NCBI RefSeq assembly: GCF_004342265.1
Contig: NZ_SMCS01000007.1
Span: 62,001 to 126,000 of the forward strand
Direction: 5' to 3'
Source: Luteibacter rhizovicinus
GTDB lineage: Bacteria; Pseudomonadota; Gammaproteobacteria; Xanthomonadales; Rhodanobacteraceae
Length of the DNA: 64,000 nucleotides
Shown: positions 47,574 through 56,611 of the stretch, piece after piece
Layout: each line of letters opens with the position of its first letter
How positions within the stretch are numbered: position 1 is the first letter of the stretch
The notes under the pieces: model-generated
The model's input: only the letters and a program-made list of their open reading frames with translations
Told to the model about the DNA's origin: nothing
Databases searched by the model: none
Program-made: the position numbers and the translations under genes

Positions 47574-48401
47574 ATGTCGTCCCCCGAACACTCGCCGCTG
47601 GGCAAGTCCACCGTCTATGCCGACCGCTACGACGCCAGCCTGCTCTTCCCCATTCCGCGCCAGGGCAAGCGGGACGACCTCGGGGTGACCCATCCGCTGC
47701 CGTTCCACGGCATGGATGTCTGGAACGGCTACGAGCTTTCCTGGATCGACGACCGCGGCAAACCCGTGGTGGCCGTGGCCGAGTTTCGCGTTCCGGCCAC
47801 CACCCCGAACATCGTCGAGTCGAAGTCCTTCAAGCTGTACCTCAACAGCTTCGCCCAGGAGCGCATGGTCAGCGCGGACGCTCTGCGTACCGTGCTCGAA
47901 CGCGATCTGTCACAGGCAGCCGGGGGACCGGTATCCGTCGTGCTGCGCTCGCCGGGCGACATCGAAGGCACCCTCATCGCGGAACCCGAAGGCATTCTGC
48001 TGGACGCGCAGGACCTGGCCATCGATCATTACGGGCCTCCGCGCGCCGATTTCCTGAGCGCTCCGGCCGGCCCCATCGTCACGGAAGCGTTGGTCTCGCA
48101 CCTGCTGCGGTCGAACTGCCCGGTCACCGGGCAGCCGGACTGGGGCAGCGTGCAGGTCCGTTACACGGGCGCACCGATCGATCGTGCCGGCCTGCTCCGC
48201 TATATCGTTTCCTTCCGCAACCACACCGAATTCCACGAACAGTGCGTCGAGCGCATGTTCATGGATATCTCGCAGCGCTGCGCACCACGCGAGCTGACGG
48301 TGTATGCGCGCTATACCCGCCGCGGCGGCCTGGATATCAACCCTTTCCGCAGCACCGACCCCACTGCCCGGCCCGCCAATCCACGCGGCGCGCGGCAGTA
48401 A
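47574..48401 (+). CDS. queF: NADPH-dependent 7-cyano-7-deazaguanine reductase (long form)
   Basis: A 275-residue two-half QueF: N-terminal half [19 protein letters not shown] and [21 protein letters not shown]-terminal half with [14 protein letters not shown] where the Cys and Asp seven residues later are the catalytic pair, then [10 protein letters not shown]. It reduces preQ0 to preQ1 in queuosine synthesis for tRNA. Length fits the E. coli-type long form. The tail [14 protein letters not shown] is typical. Confidence 0.96.
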   Translation: MSSPEHSPLGKSTVYADRYDASLLFPIPRQGKRDDLGVTHPLPFHGMDVWNGYELSWIDDRGKPVVAVAEFRVPATTPNIVESKSFKLYLNSFAQERMVSADALRTVLERDLSQAAGGPVSVVLRSPGDIEGTLIAEPEGILLDAQDLAIDHYGPPRADFLSAPAGPIVTEALVSHLLRSNCPVTGQPDWGSVQVRYTGAPIDRAGLLRYIVSFRNHTEFHEQCVERMFMDISQRCAPRELTVYARYTRRGGLDINPFRSTDPTARPANPRGARQ

Positions 48402-48528
48402 ATCCAGGGCCGTTCATGCGTACTTCATTGCTATTGCCTTTACTTACGTAGTCTGTAATCTGCCGCGGCCAGGGGAAACCACGCCGCGGTCCCCCGTTTC
48501 GTATCGAACGTACCCGGAATCACACGCC

Positions 48529-49107
48529 ATGAAGCTCTCCTTCCGCTCCTCCGTACTCGTCACGGCTACCCTCGCGGGTATGCTGGTCCTTACCGCCTGC
48601 GGCAAGAAGGAAGAGCAGCAGCCTGCCGCTCCGGCGCCGTCCTCGACCGCTCCGGCCGCTCCGGCACCGGCCTCCACGGCCCCTGCCGCCGCCAGCACCG
48701 TCGCGGCAGCTCCCGCCGCCGCACCGACCGCTGCCCCGGCAGCGCCGGTCGCCGCCAGCGAATCGCTGAAGGTCGCGTCCGTCACGCTCGGAAACGCCGT
48801 CGGCAACGACAAGAAGGTCGCCAAGGCCAAGACCAGCTTCGTCGCCAGCGACAAGATCATCTACGCCAGCGTCGCCACCGAAGGCACCACCGCCGGTGCC
48901 ACGCTGACCGCGAAGTGGATCTATCAGGACGGCGATACCGTCACCACGGTCAGCGACATCAGCCAGTCGATCAGCACCGACGGCCCGGCCGTGACGACGT
49001 TCAAGATCCAGAATCCGAACGAGTGGCCGGAAGGCAAGTACAAGGTCACCGTCTCGCTGAACGGCCAGGCTGTCGGCAACGAAGCGTTCGAAGTGAAGAA
49101 GCGCTGA
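48529..49107 (+). CDS. Lipoprotein with Ala/Pro linker
   Basis: A 192-residue lipoprotein with lipobox LTAC (about residue 24), an Ala/Pro/Thr-rich spacer (about 35-80) and a C-terminal globular domain (SVTLGNAVGNDKKV, FVASDKIIYASV, AKWIYQDGDTVT, YKVTVSLNGQAVGNEAFEVKKR) with a beta-sandwich pattern. The function is unknown. The spacer suggests that the domain is held away from the membrane or threads the peptidoglycan. Ends in a strong terminator. Confidence 0.8.
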   Translation: MKLSFRSSVLVTATLAGMLVLTACGKKEEQQPAAPAPSSTAPAAPAPASTAPAAASTVAAAPAAAPTAAPAAPVAASESLKVASVTLGNAVGNDKKVAKAKTSFVASDKIIYASVATEGTTAGATLTAKWIYQDGDTVTTVSDISQSISTDGPAVTTFKIQNPNEWPEGKYKVTVSLNGQAVGNEAFEVKKR

Positions 49108-49127
49108 TCCCAGTCCCCTGCTTCGAC

Positions 49128-49159
49128 AAAAAAGGGCGCCTTCCGGGGCGCCCTTTTTT
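49128..49159. terminator. Bidirectional terminator
   Basis: GGGCGCC/GGCGCCC stem with A-run before and T-run after (49134-49140 with 49147-49153). It serves both the lipoprotein gene (plus) and the response-regulator gene (minus), whose stop codon at 49158 abuts it. Confidence 0.88.
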
Positions 49160-49541
49160 ATGGCGTATGTTCTTCGTATTTCACGCGACGTCTCACGGCA
49201 TCGACGGCTCGACGCAACTGCTTCACGTCGTACGGCTTGGGCACCATCGGCGCGGACGCGTATGGCTGGGGAATATCGGCGATTCGCAAGCAGGTCGCCA
49301 CGATGTAGGCGGTGCCGCGACGCTCGAGCGAGTCGAGTACCGGCCAGGCCATCCGGCCTTGCAGATCGAGATCCACGACCGCGAAATCGCATGCTGTGTT
49401 GCGCACGGCGTCCATGGCACGACCTACCGTACCCACGCTGACCACAACGCGGCATCCCAGACGCGCAAGCACGTCGACCAGTGTGTCTGCCAACAGCAGA
49501 TTGTCTTCGCAGACCAGCACACGCGGCACGTTCGCTTCCAT
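49158..49541 (-). CDS. Single-domain response regulator
   Basis: A 127-residue CheY-like receiver only: acidic pair E12-D13, phospho-acceptor D57 in VVDLDLQG, Thr in IVATCLR and the conserved Lys in MVPKPYD. There is no output domain, so it would act by protein contact, as in phosphorelays or motility. GGGGG lies upstream of the ATG at 49541, preferred to the longer frame from 49751. No histidine kinase is adjacent. Confidence 0.88.
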   Translation of the reverse strand: MEANVPRVLVCEDNLLLADTLVDVLARLGCRVVVSVGTVGRAMDAVRNTACDFAVVDLDLQGRMAWPVLDSLERRGTAYIVATCLRIADIPQPYASAPMVPKPYDVKQLRRAVDAVRRRVKYEEHTP

Positions 49542-49837
49542 GACGCCCCCTTTGCCTGGTTCCCCCTGCCGAGCCAGCATACGCCAGAAAATTGCGAAGA
49601 AACTACCGCGTAACGGCAACTTTGCACCGTGTTCTCGGCTCTTTTCGAATGGATAGACCGGCGATGGAGATGAAAACGATTTCTTCATAACGCAGTAGTG
49701 CACAGGGCTCATGTGCAGATAACGGCAAGGCACGGTGAGACGTCGTCTCACTCCACGCTGACGTGGAATTCAATACGTCGATGTTCGAATCGCTCCCAAG
49801 CCGGCCGTCGCCGGCGTACCCCGGAGAGGAGAGTTGA

Positions 49838-50041
49838 ATGAACGAAGACACCATCAAGGGCCAGTGGAAACAGCTGGCCGGCCGCATGAAGGAAAAGTGG
49901 GGCAAGCTGACCGACGACGACCTCAAGATCGCCGAAGGCAATAGCGAATACCTCGCCGGCAAGGTGCAGGAACGTTATGGCGTTGCCAAGGACGAAGCCG
50001 AGAAACAGGTGAAGAACTTCCGCAACGACATCGACCGGTAA
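49838..50041 (+). CDS. CsbD-family stress protein
   Basis: A 67-residue helical protein starting [20 protein letters not shown] with the CsbD signature ([25 protein letters not shown]). The family is widely induced by general stress or stationary phase; its molecular role is unknown. GGAGAGGAG precedes the ATG. It is followed by the DUF1328 gene, and the pairing is common in proteobacteria. Confidence 0.92.
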   Translation: MNEDTIKGQWKQLAGRMKEKWGKLTDDDLKIAEGNSEYLAGKVQERYGVAKDEAEKQVKNFRNDIDR

Positions 50042-50109
50042 TACCGACATCGCGTCATCCGGCCATCTCAATTCGCCGGCCGGCAAGAACCAGAACGAGG
50101 AGATGCACC

Positions 50110-50283
50110 ATGCTGCACTGGGCCGTCGTATTTTTCGTCGTCGCCATCATCGCCGCGGTTTTCGGTTTCACCGGAATCGCAGCGGGCGCCGCGAGCATCG
50201 CGAAGATCCTGTTCGTGGTCTTCCTGATCCTGTTCGTCCTCTCGCTGCTGTTCGGCGGCTTGCGCCGCGGGCCGAGAATATAG
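50110..50283 (+). CDS. DUF1328 small membrane protein (YtjA-like)
   Basis: A 57-residue protein starting [20 protein letters not shown] with two membrane helices (about 3-25 and 30-50) separated by Gly/Ala ([11 protein letters not shown]) and a basic end RRGPRI. This is the DUF1328/YtjA pattern, a stress-associated inner-membrane protein. GAGGAG lies eight bases before the ATG. The gene follows csbD by 68 nt and ends at a terminator, making a two-gene stress operon. Confidence 0.9.
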   Translation: MLHWAVVFFVVAIIAAVFGFTGIAAGAASIAKILFVVFLILFVLSLLFGGLRRGPRI

Positions 50284-50310
50284 ACGGCAGGTAAGCGTGA
50301 GTTGCAACGG

Positions 50311-50338
50311 AAAGCCCCGGCATGCCGGGGCTTTTTTT
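50311..50338 (+). terminator. Rho-independent terminator after DUF1328
   Basis: AAGCCCCGG-CATG-CCGGGGCTT followed by TTTTTGG. Confidence 0.92.
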
Positions 50339-50964
50339 GGCTCTTCACGCATTAGCGGGGACGACCCGACGTGTCTCGTCGATCTTCGTCAAGGACAGCC
50401 GCCTCACGCTCGTGCGTCGGTGAGGCCGCGACCGGGTTGGCTGTGGGCAGAGCACGAGCCGAGCACGTGGGTGTAGCTGACCGGCATGCGGTCAGCTACA
50501 CCCATACGTCGACGCCATGCTTTCCTCCACGTGACCGCAGCATCCGGAAGAGCCGTCGGCCACCACCCTCGACGCGACTTGCGCAACCGAGCGCGAAGGG
50601 CGGACAAGGCCCGCAGGGGGCGGACCTGGACGGTCCGCCGTTTTTGCTGAGGCAGGGAGGCCGAATCAAAAACCCCCGCCCGCAGCGCGGGCGCGACGGG
50701 GCGCAGCCATAGAACAAAAGCCGCGCAGCGGCTCTCCCTTCCCGAGCGACGGTGAAGCCGGAGCGTCGAGGGTGGTGGCCGACGGCTCTCCCCGAAACGT
50801 CACAGCGCGAAAGCGATGGCGAAGCCGAGCCGCCCCCGACCATGCGTGAAGAACCTTTTTTAAGGAGTGAGGAGGCCATGGCGGTGCAATAAAAGTACGC
50901 CTATCATCCGCGCTGGACTCGCCTACCGGGTTGGCCGGGGTCGCTCCAGGGGAAGGAAAACTCG
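50339..50964. other. Hairpin-rich non-coding region with a 27-bp inverted repeat
   Basis: 626 nt without a credible gene. It contains a hairpin at about 50401-50424, a 14-bp perfect hairpin (50469-50482 with 50490-50503), a perfect 27-bp inverted repeat (50549-50575 and 50763-50789) and, between its arms, a terminator-like hairpin at 50619-50645. Several further GC-rich stems follow. A strong ribosome-site sequence (AAGGAGTGAGGAGG) at about 50862-50875 leads only to a four-codon ORF. Long translated frames here are low-complexity artefacts. Confidence 0.6.
50619..50645 (+). terminator. Terminator-like hairpin without an upstream gene
   Basis: GGCGGACC-TGGAC-GGTCCGCC followed by GTTTTT. No plus-strand gene ends nearby, so it could close a small non-coding transcript. 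Confidence 0.5.
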
Positions 50965-51804
50965 ATGTCATTGAATAACGATGGGCGCGGCAAGCGCCTG
51001 GGATCTCTTGCGGCTCTGGTACTGGGTGCATGCGCGCTGACCGCATGCAGCGGCAACAACGCACCGGCGGCAACGGCGGATACGAATACGACCGCACCCA
51101 AAGACGGTGGCAATGCCTACGAACTGGTCATGCAGCAGCGCACCGACCCGGTCCACGGCGAACGCGTAGCGATGCGCATCGCCTACGATATCTGCGTGGA
51201 AGGTGCCAAAGCGCTTAACCAGCCGGCAAAACCCTTTCCCGCCGATCCGGCCGATCCGGCGGTCGAACGGAACACGGTGATCACCGACGGCCGCTCGTAT
51301 GTCCGAAAGACCGAGCAGCTGTCCGACGCGAATACGGAAAAGATGCAGCCCGACCAGGGCTGCGAGTTCAGTATCTGGCCCGTCACGACCGAAACCCTGA
51401 TCACGCATCAGGGCAAGGCAACGCGCGTAAAGCGCGACTACGACGGCAAGATCACCACGGAAACGGACGACGACGTTCTGTCACAGGTAGCCAAATCTCC
51501 GCAGGACAACAGCCATTTCTCCGAGCGCCGCACGGTCAATGGCGTCAATCTGCGCTGCATGCCGAAAGACGATCCCACGCTGGCCGCCCTCCTGAAGGCC
51601 ACCGGCACGCAGGATCTGTGCATCTACGAAAAGGATGGTCAGCTGCTTAACGCGGATGGGACGGACATGGTGCTGTACTCGCGCGTGACCCAACCCGTCC
51701 AGATCGGCGGCACGTCTCACGACACCATCGTCGAGCCGGTATCGCTGAAGCGCCTCGATCATGTCGACCCGGCCACATTCGATCCGGCCACGTACTCTCG
51801 CTAA
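50965..51804 (+). CDS. Hypothetical lipoprotein (279 aa)
   Basis: Signal peptide with lipobox LTAC (Cys28), a Thr/Asn/Ala-rich spacer, then a 220-residue domain with cysteines in ICVEGAKAL, GCEFSIWPV, LRCMPKDD and DLCIYEKDG that may form disulfides. No domain is recognised. GGGGAAGG precedes the ATG. It ends at a hairpin shared with the convergent TonB receptor gene. Likely a periplasmic-facing outer-membrane lipoprotein of unknown role. Confidence 0.8.
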   Translation: MSLNNDGRGKRLGSLAALVLGACALTACSGNNAPAATADTNTTAPKDGGNAYELVMQQRTDPVHGERVAMRIAYDICVEGAKALNQPAKPFPADPADPAVERNTVITDGRSYVRKTEQLSDANTEKMQPDQGCEFSIWPVTTETLITHQGKATRVKRDYDGKITTETDDDVLSQVAKSPQDNSHFSERRTVNGVNLRCMPKDDPTLAALLKATGTQDLCIYEKDGQLLNADGTDMVLYSRVTQPVQIGGTSHDTIVEPVSLKRLDHVDPATFDPATYSR

Positions 51805-51843
51805 GCAGACGGCGCCGGGACATCCGGTGCCGCGGGAACTCTC

Positions 51844-51871
51844 TGCAGGAGCGCTCTCGAGCGCTCCTGCA
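51844..51871. terminator. Hairpin between convergent genes
   Basis: 12-bp perfect stem TGCAGGAGCGCT/AGCGCTCCTGCA with loop CTCG, without a T-run. Positioned between the stops of two convergent genes. Confidence 0.5.
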
Positions 51872-51880
51872 CGCCATGGA

Positions 51881-54800
51881 TCAGAACGTGTATCGCGCCG
51901 TGATCTGCAACGACCAGCGCGACTGCGCACGATCGTCTTCGGTCACATACGAACCCGGGTTGTAGTTCCCCTTGCCGTCCAGCGGCAGGGCATACACGTA
52001 CTTGCCCGTCGCCGGATCGACGCCTGCGAAATTGGCCAGGCTGCGCATATATGGGTAGCCGATATCGCGCACCTGCCCCCAGCGCTTGTTGAGCAGGTTG
52101 GTGACGTTGAAGATATCCAGCCGCAGTTCGCCCTTGTTGCCCTTGAACAGGCCCGGGATTTCCTGCCGGATGGCCAGGTCGAGTTCGTTGACCCAGGGAG
52201 AATGCGCGCCGTTGCGTTCGGCGACGGTACCTTCCCGGCCCTTCAGATAGTTGTCTTGCCCCATGAAGCGGTAGAACTGGTCGATCGCCGCCTGCTTCGT
52301 TCCGGCCTGGAACAGGACGTCGCCCGGCTTCGGGATATACGCAAGACCCATCGGCCACGAGGTTCCCGTGGCGTTGATACCGCTGACGTCGTTGCCGAAC
52401 ACCCAGCTGAACGGCTGGCCGGTGTGTCCATCGTAGAAAGCCGAGACACTGGTGGTGTAGTCACCGAAGAAACGATGCTGCCAGCTCAGCGACGCGATGA
52501 TGCGGCGGCTGATTTCGAAATTGCTGTGACCGACGGCATCGGCATTCGGATTGAACACGGCATCGTTCGCCCAGGTACTGGCGGCGACCTTTTCATTACC
52601 CGAACTTACGTCCTTCGAGCTGCCGAACACGAAGCCGACCGATCCTGACCAGTCGGAGTCGGCGGTAAACGGCTTGGCCAGCTGCAAGGTGCCGTAAGTA
52701 GCCTGCCCCTGACTCGTATTGCTGAGATAGATAACGTTGCCGAAGCGCGGATCGCGATTGGCCCGCGCACCCGCGCAGACACCCGTGGGCGTGGCGCAGA
52801 TCGCCTGCCCCGTCGGCGTCTTGCCGACACTGCGGAACGCATTCGGATCGGTCGTCGTCCAGTAGCTCGAACGGCCATCGGGCAGTACGCCCGTTGCCGC
52901 ACCGAGATTCAGGTCCTGGAAACGGACGGCGTTCTTCGTCTCCAGGTGTTCGACCTCGGCGGTCAGCACCAGGTTGGACCAGGGCAACTGGTGATCGAAG
53001 CCCAGGCTCGCCTTCCATACCGTCGGCATCTTGAAGTTGCCGTCGGTCACGTCGACTTCCGGCGAGCCGCCCTTGCGCACGTTGGACGGAATCAGCGGAT
53101 TCAACGGATTGGCCGTGAAGCCAGTGCCGTTGGACGACGAATAGCTCGTCAGCGACAAGCCGTTATTCGTATACGGGTTGGACAGCCATACGCCCGGAGG
53201 CGCACCTTCGGACAAGCCAATACCGCCGCGTAGCTGGGTCGGACGTTCCGCGTCGAAGTTGTAGTTGAACGACGCGCGCGGTTCGATCACGCCGTTTCCG
53301 TCGATCGTCGCATTATTCGGATACCCCGGGAACGCACCGTTGAAGGTCGGATTGTTCAGCGGCGCGCTGCTCACCTTCGGCAGGTCGTAACGCAGTCCGT
53401 ACTGCAGCGAAAGATTGCCGATCTGCCACGTATCCTGCGCGAACAGTCCCCACTGCGTCAGATTCCAGCGGGCCGCGATGCTGTCGAGATTGCCGTCGGT
53501 GGGCTGGTAAACCGAGTAGCTGAAGTAGTTCTTATTGGCGAACGCGTCGATGCTCGGAAAAACATAGGCACCGAATTCGGTACGGCCGAACAGGTTGTAG
53601 AACTCGTCGCGCTGATAATCGACACCGGCCTTGATCGCATGATCGCCCACGAACCACGTACCGGCGAAGAAGCCGTTATAGCTCTTGATGCCGAGAATAT
53701 TGTAGTGACGGAATTCTTCCTCGCCGAGGTTCACGAAGGGGCCGGTAATCGTGCTTCCGTTCACCACGCCGTTCGTATAGACCTTGACCTGCGGCTGCTG
53801 CGTTTGCACCGTAGGCGTCGCGTCGTACTTCGAATACGAGAACGCCGCCTCGGTCGAGAACGATTCGCTCCAGTCGTCGTAAGCGTTCAGCACCCACTGC
53901 GAATTTTCGCGATGCTTGGTGAACCAGTAGCTGGAAAGACTAAGGCTGGGCGACGTCGACGACGTGCTGTACCCGTTGAGGTTCGGCTGTTCGCTGTTGA
54001 CCTTGTCGTAGCGAAGACTCAGGCGGTGACCGTCCGCGATATTCCAGTCGAGTTTGAACAGGCCGCGCTTCTCTTCCTGATCGGCACCGGCCGCGTTCAA
54101 CGTGCCTGGATTCATGCCGAGATTGGTCGCGATCTGCGAAATGCGATCGACGTCGGACTGGCTGATGGGCACGATATTGCCCTTACCCGAACCGAGCGGC
54201 CCGAAGTTGGGCGCGGGTGCCAGTGTCTTCGACTTCTCCACGCTGGCGAAGAAGAACAGCTTGTCCTTGATGATCGGACCGCCGAACGTCGCGCCGCCGG
54301 TCCACTGCCGCGTATAGCCTTTGAACTCGGCACCGGCCTGGTTATCGCCAACCATGTTTCTGGCGTTGCGGTAAACGTAATAGACCGAACCGTGGAAATC
54401 GTTCGTACCGCTTTTCGTCACGATGTTGATGTTCGCGCCGACGGCGCGCTTGTTCGCCACATCGTAGTTCGCGGTGGAAATGTTGTACGCCTCGATCGCG
54501 TCCAGCGAGATCGGCTGGTTCAGCGCCGGCAGGCCGTTGTCTTCGAGACCGAACGAGTCGTTCGTCGGTACCGAGTCGATCGTGATGTTGTTGTAGCGGC
54601 TGTTCTGACCGAGCGCCGAGATTTCGCCCTTGCTCTTGTTCGTCACCGTGATCGCGGGATTAAGGCGTGCGATATCCTGAATCGAGCGATTCGGCACCGG
54701 CAGCATCTTCAGTTCCTGCTGCGATACCTGCGTGCCCATGCCCTTGTTGTCGGCGGTGAATATCTGCGCCATGGCGACATCGCTGGCATTCGCACGCACC

Positions 54801-55174
54801 TGCACGCCTTCGAGCTGTGTCGCACCGGTCGCGGCGGCCGCGACGGTCAGGTCCAGGCTGGTGTCCTGGGCCAGTTGCAGATAGATGTCGTCGCGCTCCG
54901 CGGTTCCCGAGGAGGTCTTCGCCGTCACATCGAACGGACCGCCGACACGCAGGCCCTGTGCCTTGTAGCGCCCGCTTGTATCGGTAGTGACGACGCGCGT
55001 CGTGCCGGAAGGCACATGCACGATTTCGACCGTGACGCCGGCGGCGGGTGCGCCACTGGCATCGAGTACGCGTCCGCTCATGGACGACGAGGTGTTCTGC
55101 GCATAGGCCGTACCGGCCATAAGCAACGACGCGATGGCTACGGAGAGCCAACGCCTGCGGATATGTCCCTGCAT
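51881..55174 (-). CDS. Oar-like TonB-dependent receptor with carboxypeptidase-regulatory domain
   Basis: A 1097-residue outer-membrane protein: signal peptide ending AGTAYA, an N-terminal CarboxypepD_reg-like beta domain (MSGRVLDASGAPAAGVTVEI...TSGRYKAQGL, about 28-110), a plug domain (IQDIARLNPAITV, GQNSRYNNITIDSVPTND) and a long barrel ending SLQITARYTF. This is the OmpA-related/Oar group common in Xanthomonadales. The substrate is unknown; some members act with proteases or in surface functions. I chose the ATG at 55174 because the frame start at 55186 is TTG; GGGG lies six bases before the ATG. Confidence 0.9.
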   Translation of the reverse strand: MQGHIRRRWLSVAIASLLMAGTAYAQNTSSSMSGRVLDASGAPAAGVTVEIVHVPSGTTRVVTTDTSGRYKAQGLRVGGPFDVTAKTSSGTAERDDIYLQLAQDTSLDLTVAAAATGATQLEGVQVRANASDVAMAQIFTADNKGMGTQVSQQELKMLPVPNRSIQDIARLNPAITVTNKSKGEISALGQNSRYNNITIDSVPTNDSFGLEDNGLPALNQPISLDAIEAYNISTANYDVANKRAVGANINIVTKSGTNDFHGSVYYVYRNARNMVGDNQAGAEFKGYTRQWTGGATFGGPIIKDKLFFFASVEKSKTLAPAPNFGPLGSGKGNIVPISQSDVDRISQIATNLGMNPGTLNAAGADQEEKRGLFKLDWNIADGHRLSLRYDKVNSEQPNLNGYSTSSTSPSLSLSSYWFTKHRENSQWVLNAYDDWSESFSTEAAFSYSKYDATPTVQTQQPQVKVYTNGVVNGSTITGPFVNLGEEEFRHYNILGIKSYNGFFAGTWFVGDHAIKAGVDYQRDEFYNLFGRTEFGAYVFPSIDAFANKNYFSYSVYQPTDGNLDSIAARWNLTQWGLFAQDTWQIGNLSLQYGLRYDLPKVSSAPLNNPTFNGAFPGYPNNATIDGNGVIEPRASFNYNFDAERPTQLRGGIGLSEGAPPGVWLSNPYTNNGLSLTSYSSSNGTGFTANPLNPLIPSNVRKGGSPEVDVTDGNFKMPTVWKASLGFDHQLPWSNLVLTAEVEHLETKNAVRFQDLNLGAATGVLPDGRSSYWTTTDPNAFRSVGKTPTGQAICATPTGVCAGARANRDPRFGNVIYLSNTSQGQATYGTLQLAKPFTADSDWSGSVGFVFGSSKDVSSGNEKVAASTWANDAVFNPNADAVGHSNFEISRRIIASLSWQHRFFGDYTTSVSAFYDGHTGQPFSWVFGNDVSGINATGTSWPMGLAYIPKPGDVLFQAGTKQAAIDQFYRFMGQDNYLKGREGTVAERNGAHSPWVNELDLAIRQEIPGLFKGNKGELRLDIFNVTNLLNKRWGQVRDIGYPYMRSLANFAGVDPATGKYVYALPLDGKGNYNPGSYVTEDDRAQSRWSLQITARYTF

Positions 55175-55656
55175 TCCCTTCCCCAAAAGTATTCCGTGAA
55201 TTCCCCTGCCCCGTTGTCCGGGGACTAGTCGCGAACCTTAAGTGCCTAGCGTGACCGAACGACGACAGTCGGGATCGTGAAGTGTGTCTCTTTTCACATA
55301 TCCGGTGGGCAAGCACACGATGAAATTCGATCCCCTACAACTGACGACATATTGTCGCGCTTCACACGCACTCCTACGCTTTCAGTCCAGTTCATACGGA
55401 GTGGAGGGAACTGGCATGAAATGCCGATCGTTACCTTCTTTATAACGTTGAACGTGCCATCCCCGGTCAACGGGTGCGCTCGTCGGAATGAACGTCTCCG
55501 CTAGAGACGACACCTGCTCCGCGACAACGCTAGTCGACGCGCCATCCCCGTCAATCGACCTGCCCCCCGCCGGCGATCCAACGGCGGCAGGACGCATTCG
55601 CCCGAACCCAATCGACTCTCGCCCTGAGAGAACGCGATGAAAAAGGAGGCCCGTTG
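55175..55656. other. Divergent intergenic region with cluster promoter
   Basis: About 480 nt between the Oar-like receptor (minus) and the first small ORF of the accessory region (plus). It holds the palindrome-bearing promoter at 55345-55380. A 9-codon and a 27-codon ORF (ATGs at about 55416-55420, after GGAGGG) are too short to call. The rest shows no coding signal. Confidence 0.5.
55345..55380 (+). promoter_or_regulatory. Promoter with palindromic operator, copy 1
   Basis: -35 TTGTCG (55352-55357), 17-nt spacer, -10 TACGCT (55375-55380). The palindrome CGACA-TAT-TGTCG (55345-55357) overlaps the -35. The same -35, spacer length, -10 and palindrome recur at 56455-56489 before the polyketide synthase operon, with the shared flank CCTACAAC just upstream. 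It should drive the genes at 55657 and 55800. Confidence 0.6.
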
Positions 55657-55821
55657 GTGATATCGAGGCGCGAACGGCGCCTTGCTTCCGGGTACGCGAC
55701 ATCTCACGCCGAAACAATCTCCGACGCGACAAAAAATGATCTTGCGTATCCATCGATTCCCTTGCTCGTTGAACGAGCACTCATTCCGTGGAGAACCTCA
55801 TGCTCATGCATCGCACAATGA
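55657..55821 (+). CDS. Small ORF upstream of and overlapping the secreted-protein gene (54 aa)
   Basis: The GTG at 55657 has a perfect AAGGAGG seven bases upstream. The 54-codon frame ends at 55821, overlapping the next gene's start (55800) by 22 nt in another frame, which would allow translational coupling. The sequence starts with several Arg residues and has no recognised domain. The ribosome site is the only support, so it could be a leader ORF or chance. Confidence 0.35.
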   Translation: MISRRERRLASGYATSHAETISDATKNDLAYPSIPLLVERALIPWRTSCSCIAQ

Positions 55822-56360
55822 AAGGATATTTCAGGTCCAGATTCTCGTTCTTTTTCGTTGCCACTGCGGGACTGCTATTTGCCATGCTGGCGGTGCCTGC
55901 CAGCGCACATGCCCTAAGCCTCGCCGTATGCACGGGAAGTCACGCGGCAACCTGGTCACCAGGCGTCACCTATGCGACGGAGGGACACACCGTCACCACC
56001 GACAGTCAATGGACCTGCGTACAACTGGCGGCTCCGGTACTTACCTCTGCTTCTTCCCACGAACAATTCACAGCTCAATTCTCGTGCGGGTCCCTTCTGA
56101 CACCGGCGCCCGCGACGTGGACAATCAAGTGGGCTGACAATGTAACCAGCACGTTCTCATTCACCTCCACAGTCAATGCCGTAGATGGGAACCTGGTGAT
56201 TACCGCACTCGGGAACATCACCAACGGCCGATATGCGGGAAAACCTGCAAATGCCACGTTTACGCTACTCAATCTGGGGTCGACACTTAACAGCCAGTGC
56301 AGCTCCTCCACGGGAGTCACCAGCGCCAGCGGGCTGTCCACGTTGATTATTAGCCTCTGA
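55800..56360 (+). CDS. Secreted protein of unknown function (186 aa)
   Basis: Signal peptide with basic start and hydrophobic core FFFVATAGLLFAMLAVPASAHA, then a beta-rich domain: CTGSHAATWSPGVTYATEGHTVT, QFTAQFSCGSLL, TWTIKWADNVTSTFSF, RYAGKPANATFTLLNLGSTL, with four Cys in the mature part. The style (CTGS...W.PGV, short Thr/Ser-rich strands) recalls small secreted proteins of actinobacteria and may reflect transfer, but this is impression only. GGAG six bases before the ATG at 55800 sets the start. Under the copy 1 promoter. Confidence 0.7.
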   Translation: MLMHRTMKGYFRSRFSFFFVATAGLLFAMLAVPASAHALSLAVCTGSHAATWSPGVTYATEGHTVTTDSQWTCVQLAAPVLTSASSHEQFTAQFSCGSLLTPAPATWTIKWADNVTSTFSFTSTVNAVDGNLVITALGNITNGRYAGKPANATFTLLNLGSTLNSQCSSSTGVTSASGLSTLIISL

Positions 56361-56371
56361 CCAGAGTCATG

Positions 56372-56401
56372 ACTGCTCCGCGAAAGGATTCGCGGAGCGG
56401 T
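56372..56401 (+). terminator. Hairpin after the secreted-protein gene
   Basis: 13-bp stem ACTGCTCCGCGAA/TTCGCGGAGCGGT (one G-U pair) with a 4-nt loop, 12 nt after the stop. No T-run, so termination efficiency is uncertain. Confidence 0.5.
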
Positions 56402-56454
56402 CCCAGGCACACCGAAGCGATACGTTGAAGAACGACGTCGCTCCTACAACCGAT

Positions 56455-56489
56455 GACATATTGTCGTGCCGTATCCGGAATCCTACGCT
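56455..56489 (+). promoter_or_regulatory. Promoter with palindromic operator, copy 2 (polyketide operon)
   Basis: -35 TTGTCG (56461-56466), 17-nt spacer, -10 TACGCT (56484-56489), and palindrome GACA-TAT-TGTC (56455-56465) overlapping the -35. Identical in layout to copy 1 at 55345-55380. It gives a leader of about 115 nt to the type III polyketide synthase gene. Confidence 0.6.
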
Positions 56490-56611
56490 CCCCATCGTCC
56501 CCAGGTAGCGATACATCCGCACCGATCATTCTGTCGACATGCCTTCCGCAACTGGCGACGGCCATGTACGCCCGACTCAGCGCAACCGACTCCTATATCA
56601 GGGAGAACGCT

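Noticed and set aside
50469..50503. Translated VSYTH-like peptide resembling adapter contamination
   Set aside because: The DNA is a perfect GTGTAGCTGACC palindrome unrelated to the sequencing adapter; coincidence.
50496..50879. 127-codon minus-strand frame in the hairpin-rich gap
   Set aside because: Arg/Gly/Pro/Cys-rich translation across hairpins and inverted repeats; no ribosome site.
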